A DNA stretch of 64,000 nt. Origin: Bacillota bacterium. GTDB lineage: Bacteria; Bacillota; UBA4882; UBA8346. This document shows, piece after piece, positions 7,635-16,700 of this stretch; position 1 is the first letter of the stretch; every line of letters starts with the position of its first letter. A program made the translations under genes and the position numbers. Location of the stretch: contig JAEZJK010000003.1 of the NCBI GenBank assembly GCA_023415835.1, positions 1 through 64,000 of the forward strand. Direction: 5' to 3'. The notes beneath the pieces were generated by a model. That model searched no databases. It was not told where the DNA came from and saw only the letters and a program-made list of their open reading frames with translations.

Positions 7635-9707
7635 TTACCTGTTCACTCCTTTCTTTGTCTTCTTCTGTAAGTTTTTCAGAATATATTTTGCGGCTATTTC
7701 ATCGCTTCTCCCAAGATTATAGACATACATGCTTACAAAGGCCTCTATTGCGCTTTCGTACTCAGATGTATGTGACAGCATGTCCATAATCGTCGGCAAA
7801 ATATATTCTAGCCTGTCAGTCTCTATAGTACGGCCAATCTCATCCCGCAACATCACATTAATCGGCACTGTATCAATCCGCTGATACTCCGGGTTCATAA
7901 TTTTCATAGGCGTATTGACAAACAAGACCGGCTTTAAGGTGGTATACGCATATTCATACGCAATCGCCGACCAGTCCGTGATCATTAAATCCGCCTCAAA
8001 AACCGTAGCGTTTGACGCAAAATCTGTTTGAATCACGATATTGGTGCCGCTATACTGTTCTTGCAACTGAGCCATCTGTTCGGGATAATGGCGGACTTGC
8101 TGAGGATGCGGCCTGACGATGACATCCAGCTTAGCGCCTTTCAATTGCTGCAAAATCGCTTGCAGGCAGCTCTCCATAATATTTCCTTCCTGCCAAGAAG
8201 GTGCAATTAACACACGCTTCATTGTGTGCTGTTCATGTTTTGCAACGGCATATTCCCTACGCATTTCATCCAGTAGGCCGTATCCCCACTCAACAAGATT
8301 TTTATGCCGCAACGTATAGGCCTGCTCTGTTTTTTCTATTTCCTCTTTCTGATGTGGGCCTACGCAAAATACGGTATCGTAGTTGTTGAGAGAACCCGTA
8401 CGCATGGTGAGGTTTAGGCTGTCCATTCCGTGGGGAACATATATGTACTCTATATCTTTACGGAGATAGGACCGCTTAATGTGCATATTTTCCAAGTCAG
8501 GCATTGTCATAACTACAATGTCTGCATCCATTTTCATCATCAGCGTTATCAGACGCTTATGCCCGATATAATATGCTTTGATTCGCTCATTGGCACGGGC
8601 CATTTCAAAGATATTATCATCAGGATCACTGGTAATATAATGGATTCTAACGTTGGAAATTTCCAATAGCTTTTCAATCATTCCCTTATAGTATTTGTAA
8701 AACCCGCTGCTCTCCGAGTAAAACACCAAGTGCTTGTTGGCGATTGAAAAAAACCGTTTATAATCCGCCTTTTCACGCCCTGAATTTGGATCCTTGGCAA
8801 ATAGTTTTTTCTTCTCGCCCAGCGCTTCAAATGCCGCCAGCTTTGCTTTGCTGGCCTCCAAAGCGGCATAGTCCACGTGCTTTTTAGGATCAATCCACCA
8901 GTTCAGGAGATAAAGCTGAGCGATAGCCATTAAATTGCTGGCTGTCCAGTAAAGGCCCACGCCGGTGGGGACAAAGTAACCCAAGTACAAGGATAACCCT
9001 ATCGAAAACGCCATCATACCGTACTTGTTCCATTTGCTTTGCTCAGCCTGAAGAACGTTGGCACGGTTCTGCGCTTCACAAAGTAGCCAAGCCGAAACGC
9101 CTGCAATGACAGGCGACCACAGGTTCATTCCGCCTGTCATAGAGGGGATTTCAGCCAAATTGAAACCCATGAAGGATAAATCGAGCTGTACAATACTTCG
9201 CAGCGCTTCGGGCGCAATCCCTTGCACCGCAAGGCCGTTTTGCAACGCCGCGACCACCGACAACTGAATGGTTGAAGCAGCCGCACCCAGCCCGGCGATT
9301 GATGCCACCTTTGAAATAAGCTGGGCTATCACACCGCTGTCTAGATGTAAAATATAATCCAGCGGGTTGTATACAATCTTAACCACCAGTATCAATAACC
9401 CCAATTGAACCAGCAATGGAATAATGCTGGCAAAAGGGCTGTATTTATATTTTTTAAAAATGGCCGCTTGTCCATCCGCAATACGGTCTTGATCGCCGAA
9501 AAATTTCACTTTGAGATAGTTAATTTCCGGCTGGATCTCGACCATTTTGATCGAGTTTTTTTGAACCCAAATAGAGACAGGAAGCAAAATTACTTTAGTC
9601 AAAAGGGTAAAGAGAATAATGGCCAGACCGTAGTTTCCCGCCAGTAGGTAGCAGACCCGCATTAGCCATCCCAGTGGGGCGGCTATCATTTCACTAATTG
9701 GTTCCAT
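7635..9707 (-). CDS. YidC-like membrane domain fused to CDP-glycerol glycerophosphotransferase-like domain
   Basis: It has 690 residues. Residues about 1-280 are a YidC/Oxa1 insertase-type domain: NYGLAIILFTLLTKVILLP, KYKYSPFASIIPLLVQLG, and the final hairpin PTGVGLYWTASNLMAIAQ, with about five membrane segments. At the place where bacterial YidC has its groove arginine (FTLxxRLILLP), lysine is present. Residues about 310-670 resemble TagB/TagF-type glycerophosphotransferases: YIYVPHGMDS, LIAPSWQEGN, VRPHPQQ, and LMITDWSAIAYEYA near the C-terminus. AGGGG is 9 bases before the ATG. The fused gene heads a short run with the PhnW-like and DUF2284 genes. It may place phospho-polyol transfer at the membrane where the polymer is assembled. 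Confidence 0.85.
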   Translation of the reverse strand: MEPISEMIAAPLGWLMRVCYLLAGNYGLAIILFTLLTKVILLPVSIWVQKNSIKMVEIQPEINYLKVKFFGDQDRIADGQAAIFKKYKYSPFASIIPLLVQLGLLILVVKIVYNPLDYILHLDSGVIAQLISKVASIAGLGAAASTIQLSVVAALQNGLAVQGIAPEALRSIVQLDLSFMGFNLAEIPSMTGGMNLWSPVIAGVSAWLLCEAQNRANVLQAEQSKWNKYGMMAFSIGLSLYLGYFVPTGVGLYWTASNLMAIAQLYLLNWWIDPKKHVDYAALEASKAKLAAFEALGEKKKLFAKDPNSGREKADYKRFFSIANKHLVFYSESSGFYKYYKGMIEKLLEISNVRIHYITSDPDDNIFEMARANERIKAYYIGHKRLITLMMKMDADIVVMTMPDLENMHIKRSYLRKDIEYIYVPHGMDSLNLTMRTGSLNNYDTVFCVGPHQKEEIEKTEQAYTLRHKNLVEWGYGLLDEMRREYAVAKHEQHTMKRVLIAPSWQEGNIMESCLQAILQQLKGAKLDVIVRPHPQQVRHYPEQMAQLQEQYSGTNIVIQTDFASNATVFEADLMITDWSAIAYEYAYTTLKPVLFVNTPMKIMNPEYQRIDTVPINVMLRDEIGRTIETDRLEYILPTIMDMLSHTSEYESAIEAFVSMYVYNLGRSDEIAAKYILKNLQKKTKKGVNR

Positions 9708-9725
9708 CTTAAAAAACCCCTGTCT

Positions 9726-9818
9726 CTATTTAATAATTGCGAGCCTATAATTCTGGAGTATGTTATAGCAAATCTGCATAACAAACCCAATAATTTCTCC
9801 TAAGACAGCTATCATCAT
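9726..9818 (-). pseudogene. Truncated YidC-domain N-terminus (30 codons)
   Basis: A short frame with its own RBS (AAAGGGCGG, 6 bases before ATG) encodes AVLGEIIGFVMQICYNILQN then YRLAIIK and a stop. It parallels the start of the downstream fusion protein (PLGWLMRVCYLLAGNYGLAII) and breaks off exactly where the first YidC helix would continue. I read it as the leftover start of a second YidC-type gene, though a tiny expressed membrane peptide cannot be excluded. Confidence 0.6.
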
Positions 9819-9915
9819 AAAAAACCGCCCTTTGTTTATTCCTTCAATAGCAAATATTGAAATAGATGTTTCCTTCAAATTATCCAAATAATATATTCGT
9901 TGTACAAAGAATCTC

Positions 9916-10073
9916 TTAGTTGGTATTATTATTACGCGAACACATATATGCTTCGGAAGCTAAATAAATATTCACGCCATTTCCAATTAATATTTCAAGC
10001 TTAATATCCCCATCCATCTTTTTAGCAACGGGAATGACAGCCTTAAAACCGCTATTATTATACAGTCGCTTTT
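9916..10073 (-). pseudogene. C-terminal remnant of a paralogue of the 10.5-11.05 kb protein
   Basis: The minus strand reads YNNSGFKAVIPVAKKMDG and IKLEILIGNGVNIYLASEA before a stop at 9916-9918. The layout (NxGF/Y...VxGM/KKMxG.Y/IxLxIxI) matches the end of the intact small protein upstream (NNHGYNVTVATVGMKSGIYD). No start or N-terminal part is present. Confidence 0.55.
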
Positions 10074-10113
10074 ATAGGCAACTCCAACGTCTGTCCTTGT
10101 ACTCGTTTGTGTG

Positions 10114-10353
10114 TCATATATCTCTCTTTAGAGTTAAAAATTCACAAGCATATCCATGATTTATTCCAATTAAATTCATAGCTTTATATGCCATAAAAAC
10201 ATCTTCTCTTCTGTCTACAGAAGCTTGAACATAATAGCAACGCTCATCTGACTTAAGCATTAGCCATATTTCTTTTTTTATCATCCATTCTTTAGCATCT
10301 TTGAATATATCCTCGCTTAATACGATTGTTAATATATTGTAGAAATTTTGCAT
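10114..10353 (-). pseudogene. Middle fragment of another paralogue of the 10.5-11.05 kb protein
   Basis: The 79-codon frame contains KKEIWLMLKSDERCYYVQAS followed by DRREDVFMAYKAMNLIGINH. This aligns with DKELILILKSVNKSYAIYPT and EREDVSNAYAGTKTIVGNNH in the neighbouring intact gene. It lacks the membrane anchor and the C-terminal strand region and has no good RBS. The 170 bp between it and the intact gene hold nothing I can identify. Confidence 0.6.
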
Positions 10354-10523
10354 AAAATACCTAACTGGAACGGCATGTCATTGGCAAGGCTCACACGATT
10401 GATATTGAGCATGACAACAGCATACCCGGCATCATTTAGATAGATTCACGCGGAGAACCAAAGATGTTTCACAGAAAGAGTTTATACTTGATCTCACCTT
10501 GTGAATTCGGCATGCCGTCACGA

Positions 10524-11051
10524 CTACCGAAGCGTTCTCATAAATCTCCCCTCTTTTTTAAACGTAATACCTGTATTGACCAGGCCATAATTTTCGTTGT
10601 TTTCTTTGCAATATATATAAAGATCATAGATACCACTTTTCATGCCAACGGTAGCTACTGTGACATTGTAGCCATGATTATTGCCTACAATAGTTTTAGT
10701 TCCAGCATATGCATTACTAACATCTTCTCTTTCTGTAATAGTAGGATAAATAGCATAGCTTTTATTGACAGATTTTAATATTAAGATAAGTTCTTTATCT
10801 AAATTATCTCCTTTGGTTTCACAAAAAGCCCATCCACTCATAACGCAGGTTTCCTTTAAATTTTCGCCACACTCTGTAGAATCAACCGAAAAGTAAACTA
10901 TATCCTTTTTCTCTAATGTATCATAATCTACTGTCTTAAGCGGACTATAGTCAAATAGTGACGGCAACCATTTATTAACCGTGAATAAATATACGATAAA
11001 TAAGAAAACAGCTCCAAAGTAGCAGTATGTTTTCAAATTCTTAATAAACAT
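10524..11051 (-). CDS. Membrane-anchored small protein of unknown function
   Basis: It has 175 residues from ATG 11051. GGAGG is 6 bases upstream, and the first codons overlap the last 11 bases of the sulfatase-fold gene, so translation is coupled. One N-terminal transmembrane helix (about residues 8-28) precedes an exported domain with ELILILKS, EREDV and an NHGYxVxVA pattern that looks like a small all-beta fold. Similar domains occur as decayed copies at 9916-10073 and 10114-10353, so this is a locus-specific gene family. No catalytic motif is visible. Confidence 0.75.
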   Translation of the reverse strand: MFIKNLKTYCYFGAVFLFIVYLFTVNKWLPSLFDYSPLKTVDYDTLEKKDIVYFSVDSTECGENLKETCVMSGWAFCETKGDNLDKELILILKSVNKSYAIYPTITEREDVSNAYAGTKTIVGNNHGYNVTVATVGMKSGIYDLYIYCKENNENYGLVNTGITFKKEGRFMRTLR

Positions 11052-12510
11052 AATTATCCTCCGGAACCTCAACAATCTCATATTTTTGATTAAACAACCT
11101 ATTTATCAATACCCGCATGGTATTTACGCCGGACAGACCCTCAATATCAGTAAAGGGTTCACCTTTATAGTAGACCGCATTAAGAATGCAATGTATGTCA
11201 TCAAACGAATCGACCTTCCCACCTATTCCCTGTCTTGCTCCGTGATCAGATTGAAGAATAATAATAGAATTTGGATCACGCTCTATAAGAGATTCTACAA
11301 TCTCTAACAAAAAGGGGGTTACATATTTGTATTGCCCAAGGTAATACTTTTTCTCTTTCCAATTCATGTAGTTCTCATAGGCAATTTGCCTGCCATTTTC
11401 GTCAAAAACAAATGGAGTATGCGGACATTGAAGATGGAACAATGTAAATTGTCCGCTTGTGGGAAAATTGTTAGCATTGAGCATAAATTGTATGCTTTCT
11501 AAAATGCTGTTCATATATACTGTAACAGCAATTTTTACTGCAGGATAAAATACAGTATTTTGAAATAGTATTTCAGAAAAAGATTCGCCTGCTGCAGTTT
11601 CTGCCTGCCAATTAGAAAAAGCAATATCTTCTAGTCCATAAAATTCAGGATCTCCAACTCCAATAATTGAGTATCCTCTTTTTTTCAAGAAAGCAAACAA
11701 TGTATTGTTATGTCGGACATATCCTTTTTCACTATCCTGCATCTCGTTATCGACAATATAATTCATATTAAGAATGTTTGTCATTACAGTTGTCGTATAC
11801 AAACTCTCGTTATAACTGTTATATGAGATATTAAAACCTAGTTTCTCTAGTTTTTCGGCTGTACTGGAATTGTCAAATCCATAAGAATTCTTTATCTGCT
11901 TAAAGCTAGCATATTCATCGAAAATTAGATAATAGATATTGGGTAAATTTTTAACTTTAGATATTGGTTGAGTTGTCTCAATGCTCTCAAGTTTACTATT
12001 ATATGAAATCTTTTTTATTATTGTTGGAGCAGCAACGACTCCGTTGAATAGGATTAGTCCAAAAAACACAATGCCGATAACAAACGTTATTGTCTTTGCA
12101 AGCTCTCTAGGTAGCTTTTTTTTTACTAGCCAAGCAATATGAACTAGAATGAACAAACCGATAGGAAGTATCTGCCAATATCGTAATGAAGGTATGATTT
12201 TCTGCACTACTTTCTCTATGATCGCGTAGTTTTGAAGCACCAACATGAACAGGGATGTAATGATCGCTGCTTTTGGAGCATATCTAGTAAGAAGCAAAAA
12301 AACTATATAAAACGCAGAAGCTGCGGCAATAAATATGAGAAGCGGAACAATTCCATTTAAAAAGCTTGTTTCACCAGCGTTTTGAAAATATAGAAAAAAC
12401 ACAGGAAAAGTAGCAACCGCAATAACAGGTAACATTGACAATGTCCATCTTTCAAAGGCATTGCCTGCTTCCTGTTCTTTAGTGCTGCTTAATTGTCCAT
12501 CACTTAGCAA
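11041..12510 (-). CDS. Membrane sulfatase/alkaline-phosphatase-fold protein
   Basis: It has 489 residues. About five hydrophobic segments occupy residues 25-170. An extracellular domain follows, with NIYYLIFDEYASFKQIK, PHTPFVF and IILQSDHGARQG, the metal-site pattern of the sulfatase/phosphoglycerol-transferase superfamily (D near the start, H and DHG late). Members in surface-polymer loci often transfer phosphoglycerol or phosphoethanolamine from lipids. The nucleophile threonine or serine is not clear to me, although TTTVMTNI is a candidate. The frame opens with TTG at 12510, overlapping the GT4 gene, but an internal start such as the TTG/ATG about 25 codons later is possible. Confidence 0.8.
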   Translation of the reverse strand: MLSDGQLSSTKEQEAGNAFERWTLSMLPVIAVATFPVFFLYFQNAGETSFLNGIVPLLIFIAAASAFYIVFLLLTRYAPKAAIITSLFMLVLQNYAIIEKVVQKIIPSLRYWQILPIGLFILVHIAWLVKKKLPRELAKTITFVIGIVFFGLILFNGVVAAPTIIKKISYNSKLESIETTQPISKVKNLPNIYYLIFDEYASFKQIKNSYGFDNSSTAEKLEKLGFNISYNSYNESLYTTTVMTNILNMNYIVDNEMQDSEKGYVRHNNTLFAFLKKRGYSIIGVGDPEFYGLEDIAFSNWQAETAAGESFSEILFQNTVFYPAVKIAVTVYMNSILESIQFMLNANNFPTSGQFTLFHLQCPHTPFVFDENGRQIAYENYMNWKEKKYYLGQYKYVTPFLLEIVESLIERDPNSIIILQSDHGARQGIGGKVDSFDDIHCILNAVYYKGEPFTDIEGLSGVNTMRVLINRLFNQKYEIVEVPEDNYVY

Positions 12511-13759
12511 CTTTCAAAACATCCTTTCTTACGTGGTTGTTGATGCATTTTTTATATAGGTTATGATATTGAAATGATTCCTGCTCAATTGTAGGTATGA
12601 CAAAAGAAATCATGTTTCTTTTTATTCCATTTAACTGTTCAGGATTATTTGCGATGTCGGTTATAATTTCATAAAGTGAATCTTTTTTTGCCGGGGAAAA
12701 TATAAACCCATTAACACCGCCGGTAATACCATCTCCAAGTGCACCTAAATCCGACACAACGATAGGTATATTTCTCATCATTGCTTCATATTTCACGAGC
12801 GAATAACTCTCATAACAAAGAGATGGGATTACAAGTACGTCGATTCCTCCATATGCCGTTTCCAAATTATTATTATCAAATGTTCCACAAAAACTGATAC
12901 GAACATCCTTCTTTGCTTGATTCGCCAACTTTTGGCCATAACATCCGCCATAACCTCCATAAACGGACAGGCGGATATTTTCAGATTTGTTTCTCATAAA
13001 TGAGTCCACAAGCAAATGAACACCTTTATGTTCGCGAACTGTCCCAACAAAACCAAAGTTTATGATATCATTCCGCGTATATTTTCTCGTTTGATACTTT
13101 ACCCCGGAGTAATCCATTCCATGTTTAATAATCCGGATATTAACCCTTGGTATCTGCTTCTTAAACATATTTTGAATAAATACTGAAGGAGCAATAACCG
13201 AATTTGCCTGGCAAAGTAACCGTTCAGCTAATGCCATTCGTTTCTCATTGTGGCTTCCAGTATCGTAACATTTTACATTACAATTTTGCCCATGATTGGC
13301 GTCTGTACAGATCTCCCCCCGGGATGTAGTCATTACTATCTTTGGACATATGTACATTAAGTCCGTAACGGTTAACACGCATGGAATAGCCATCTGTTCC
13401 GCTGCCTCAAGAAAGCTGCCGACACGCATAGGGTGACAAATATGAACGAGATCCGGTTTTTCTCTTTTCAAAACCTCTTTGGCAAAAACTAGTACATCTC
13501 TATTGCTCAAATCTACAGTAAAGGAAGGCGGTTCATCTTTAAGGAAAAACTCTAAGACAGGTATCTTACGATATACAAACTCATTATATTTGATATTTTG
13601 AAATTCTCCTGTTACACTACCTTTATGGTCAACACGATAGGTTACAACCTTTACCCTATTCCCTGCATTTTGAAGCATTGAAGCTATATTATATGTTATT
13701 TTTTCCGTACCCGACCCATAGTGAGGATAAAATTGATGTACTACATATAAAATTTTCAT
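12500..13759 (-). CDS. GT4-family glycosyltransferase (GT-B fold)
   Basis: It has 419 residues. The N-terminus MKILYVVHQFYPHYGSGTEK is the acceptor-side glycine loop of GT4 enzymes. NFGFVGTVREHKGVHLL marks the start of the nucleotide-sugar domain. PSLCYESYSLVKYEAMMRN is the conserved E-x7-E donor motif region. A cysteine-containing insert (CTDANHGQNC) lies in the middle. It starts 6 bp after the megaprotein and overlaps the next gene by 11 bp. It probably adds a sugar to the exported polymer at the cytoplasmic face. Donor and linkage are unknown. Confidence 0.9.
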   Translation of the reverse strand: MKILYVVHQFYPHYGSGTEKITYNIASMLQNAGNRVKVVTYRVDHKGSVTGEFQNIKYNEFVYRKIPVLEFFLKDEPPSFTVDLSNRDVLVFAKEVLKREKPDLVHICHPMRVGSFLEAAEQMAIPCVLTVTDLMYICPKIVMTTSRGEICTDANHGQNCNVKCYDTGSHNEKRMALAERLLCQANSVIAPSVFIQNMFKKQIPRVNIRIIKHGMDYSGVKYQTRKYTRNDIINFGFVGTVREHKGVHLLVDSFMRNKSENIRLSVYGGYGGCYGQKLANQAKKDVRISFCGTFDNNNLETAYGGIDVLVIPSLCYESYSLVKYEAMMRNIPIVVSDLGALGDGITGGVNGFIFSPAKKDSLYEIITDIANNPEQLNGIKRNMISFVIPTIEQESFQYHNLYKKCINNHVRKDVLKVAK

Positions 13760-13765
13760 CTATTT

Positions 13766-16700
13766 TCATACTCCCTCCCCAATAGCATTATAAAAATCTA
13801 TATGCTTATTTCTGTCATCTTCATTGGATAAATAGCTATAGGCGAAGAATGTCCCTGCAACACTAGCCCAAATTTTATATACACATTCCGCATATTCGTC
13901 AACTATCTCATTGTCTACGACTTCATAACACTCAGCCATAAAGCTAAATACAACATTGAGATATCCTTCCATGGCATCTATTATTACTCCATTGTATCGC
14001 TCATCAATATGTGTTGTAATATTCTTAAATTGTTTAATAATGCTGTTTAAGAATTTTTCTGTCTGATCATCAACCATCCCAAATCCCTCAAGATGGTCAA
14101 GCATTTTCACCGAAGGAAAACAATTTTTTCTGATCCCACGATATTGTATCAAAAACTCCTCACGAAATACTGTAAAAGGGTATAAAATATTTTTCCCCCT
14201 CCAATTCTCTAGCAACTTGGTGACATAGTAATATAGAAATATAGTTTCTTTTAAGACTTGGTTATAGCGGTAATCCAGTATTTGCAGATCTGGAAAGATA
14301 CTTTTAAGAGTTACAAGCTCAACAAACCTGCGCTTCAAATAATAGAATGATCCTCTGTTGTGAGAATGAATTGCAGCCTCGTTTCCAAGTAATGCCAGCT
14401 TATGTCCATCGGAAATGAGTCTCATCCCTAAATCTAAATCCTCAGCGAAGCTGCCTCTATACCTGTATTTCAGCATAGTATCTCGCTTAATAAAACAGGT
14501 TATATCTGAAAGTTGGCCATTTTGCCTGATCAGGTTAGGGTCATTACTATCAGGCATGGACATTATGATGTCCGAATTAAGTGCACCAAGATATTTATAA
14601 TGATTCCACGCAAATGCTCTGTGGTACAGATCCGAATCCGCTCGGGAATACTCTGCACACGAAATAGCCGCAATATCGGGATTATTATTCATAGTTTGGT
14701 ACAGATAATAAAGCCAATATTCCGTTGACGGCAATGCATCTTGTGTCATTACACACAGGTATTCTTTAGTCGCGTTTTCCGCACCAAGGTTTCTGGAATA
14801 AGAGTGTGTAAATTCTTCAGGTTGTATTTGAATGACTTTAGCACCATACCTTCGAGAGATTTCTACAGTGTTATCAGTGCTACCGGAATCTACTATAATA
14901 ATTTCGATATCAGTAAATCCCCTTTGGTTTTTAAGATTTTTTAGGAGTAATTCATACTCATCCCCACCATTCTTTGTCGGGATAATAAACGACACTGACT
15001 TGCCTGTCTCTAATGTATCAGGACATCCGGTAAAAATATCATTTTGTACAAGGGTAAAGGATTTTATCTTTTTTCTTCTAAATACCTTGGATTCTATTTT
15101 TTTAACTGCCGCTCTAAATCCGTAGTGTTTCAAATATCTCATGACTTTTCCAAATGTATCAGTTGCTTTTTTTGTTTTACTCTTGATATACCTTGCGATG
15201 CGTTTCGCACTATCTAAGGTTATCCGCAGTGGCTTAGTAATTTTCCAGAAAAAGGAGTTAGTGATTTTTGTTAATGATGCTTCAAGCCCCTGATTCTCTT
15301 CCCTTATTGAAGATATTTCTTCCGCAACAGTTTGATTATCCAGCAACCGAATTGTCCCGGTTATTACCACCTTATCACCGTTAAAATCTCCGTGGAGTAT
15401 ATATATAGGGTCAATCGTGAGGAAAGTATCATATTCATCTCTGTTTTTAATGGAATTCAGTGGGTAGGCATTCAGGATTGAACCGTTCATTTCGATGCTT
15501 TCAATATTACACTGTAAAAAGGAACCCTCATCGGGATCAAAACGCAAAGCGACAATCTTGCTATTTGCCTTTTGAAATAGGTCATGCAAATCAAATTCAA
15601 ATACAAATTTCCCGTCTGACGGAATATCTGCAAACACTTTTATACTCAAATCCTCTGAAAACCCATTACCAAAGTCAACAAACAGGGCTGCACTCTGAAT
15701 TTGTGCTTGCATTTGGTTGATTTGCTCTTGCATTTGACGAAGCTGCTCGTGACCTATTCGCAACAGAGATATGTTATCCCGTATCATTTCCGGCGGTATA
15801 TATGATAATGATGCGATAACTGATAAATCCGTATTGAAAACATGGCGCATCAGTTTATCTTCGAGGATCAAATATACAGGCCAAAGAGCTTCTATATTAT
15901 ACATGGTTTTCCAATACTGAATAGGGCACAGTTCTTCCAGAAATTGATTGTGCGTATAAGTAATAAGTATTGCCCTAAACATCACATATCCCGCTGGAAG
16001 ATTTGGGAATCTCCACTCTTGGTCAAAGAATAGGAAATCATCGCCTTTGCAGAAACAATTGAACAGAGTCATGTCGCAATGAGCAGATTTAAGAATAACG
16101 CCGAAATCAAAAGCTTCGCCCTCAGAAAGTAAACCGGCTTCTAATATAAAGTTATTCTTCGGTTCCGCTTTCTCAGAGGATTGCAGGATATAAGCATATA
16201 GCTTGTCCAATAACTTTTTTGCACCAATAATGTCATGCTTTTTCAACATATCCACAAATCTTTGCTCTGCAGTTTCTGAGTTTACTGCCGGCGTACTTAT
16301 AATGCCCTGATCAAATTGATGCTCAACCACTGGTATTCCACGATTTTGAATGTCAACAACATTGTTATAGCTTTGTTGAATATGGGAAACTGCTTTCGGA
16401 GAAACAGCGCTCTTGAAGAAATTTTTTCCATTGAATCGTGTAATTATTCGGTATTTTTCGATGCGTCCACCTTGGATAGAAGCAAAAACTGTGTCGTCAA
16501 AGCTATTGTCGTCAATAGCGCACTCAACTAAAAACGAATTGGCGAAAAACGGGAATACCCCGTTTCGCACTATCGGTTCACGAATTTTGTTTTCATCTAC
16601 AACAATCGGCATTTCACCATGCCTGTTACGGTAATAATAGAGCGGTCTAGCCTCTGAGTATGAATCAGTGCTAATGTATTCATCTGTAAATATCAGCCGC

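Noticed and set aside
10360..10523. Possible coding remnant reading LNDAGYAVVMLNINRVSLAN on the minus strand
   Set aside because: Short, no family recognised, stops close on both sides; could be chance.
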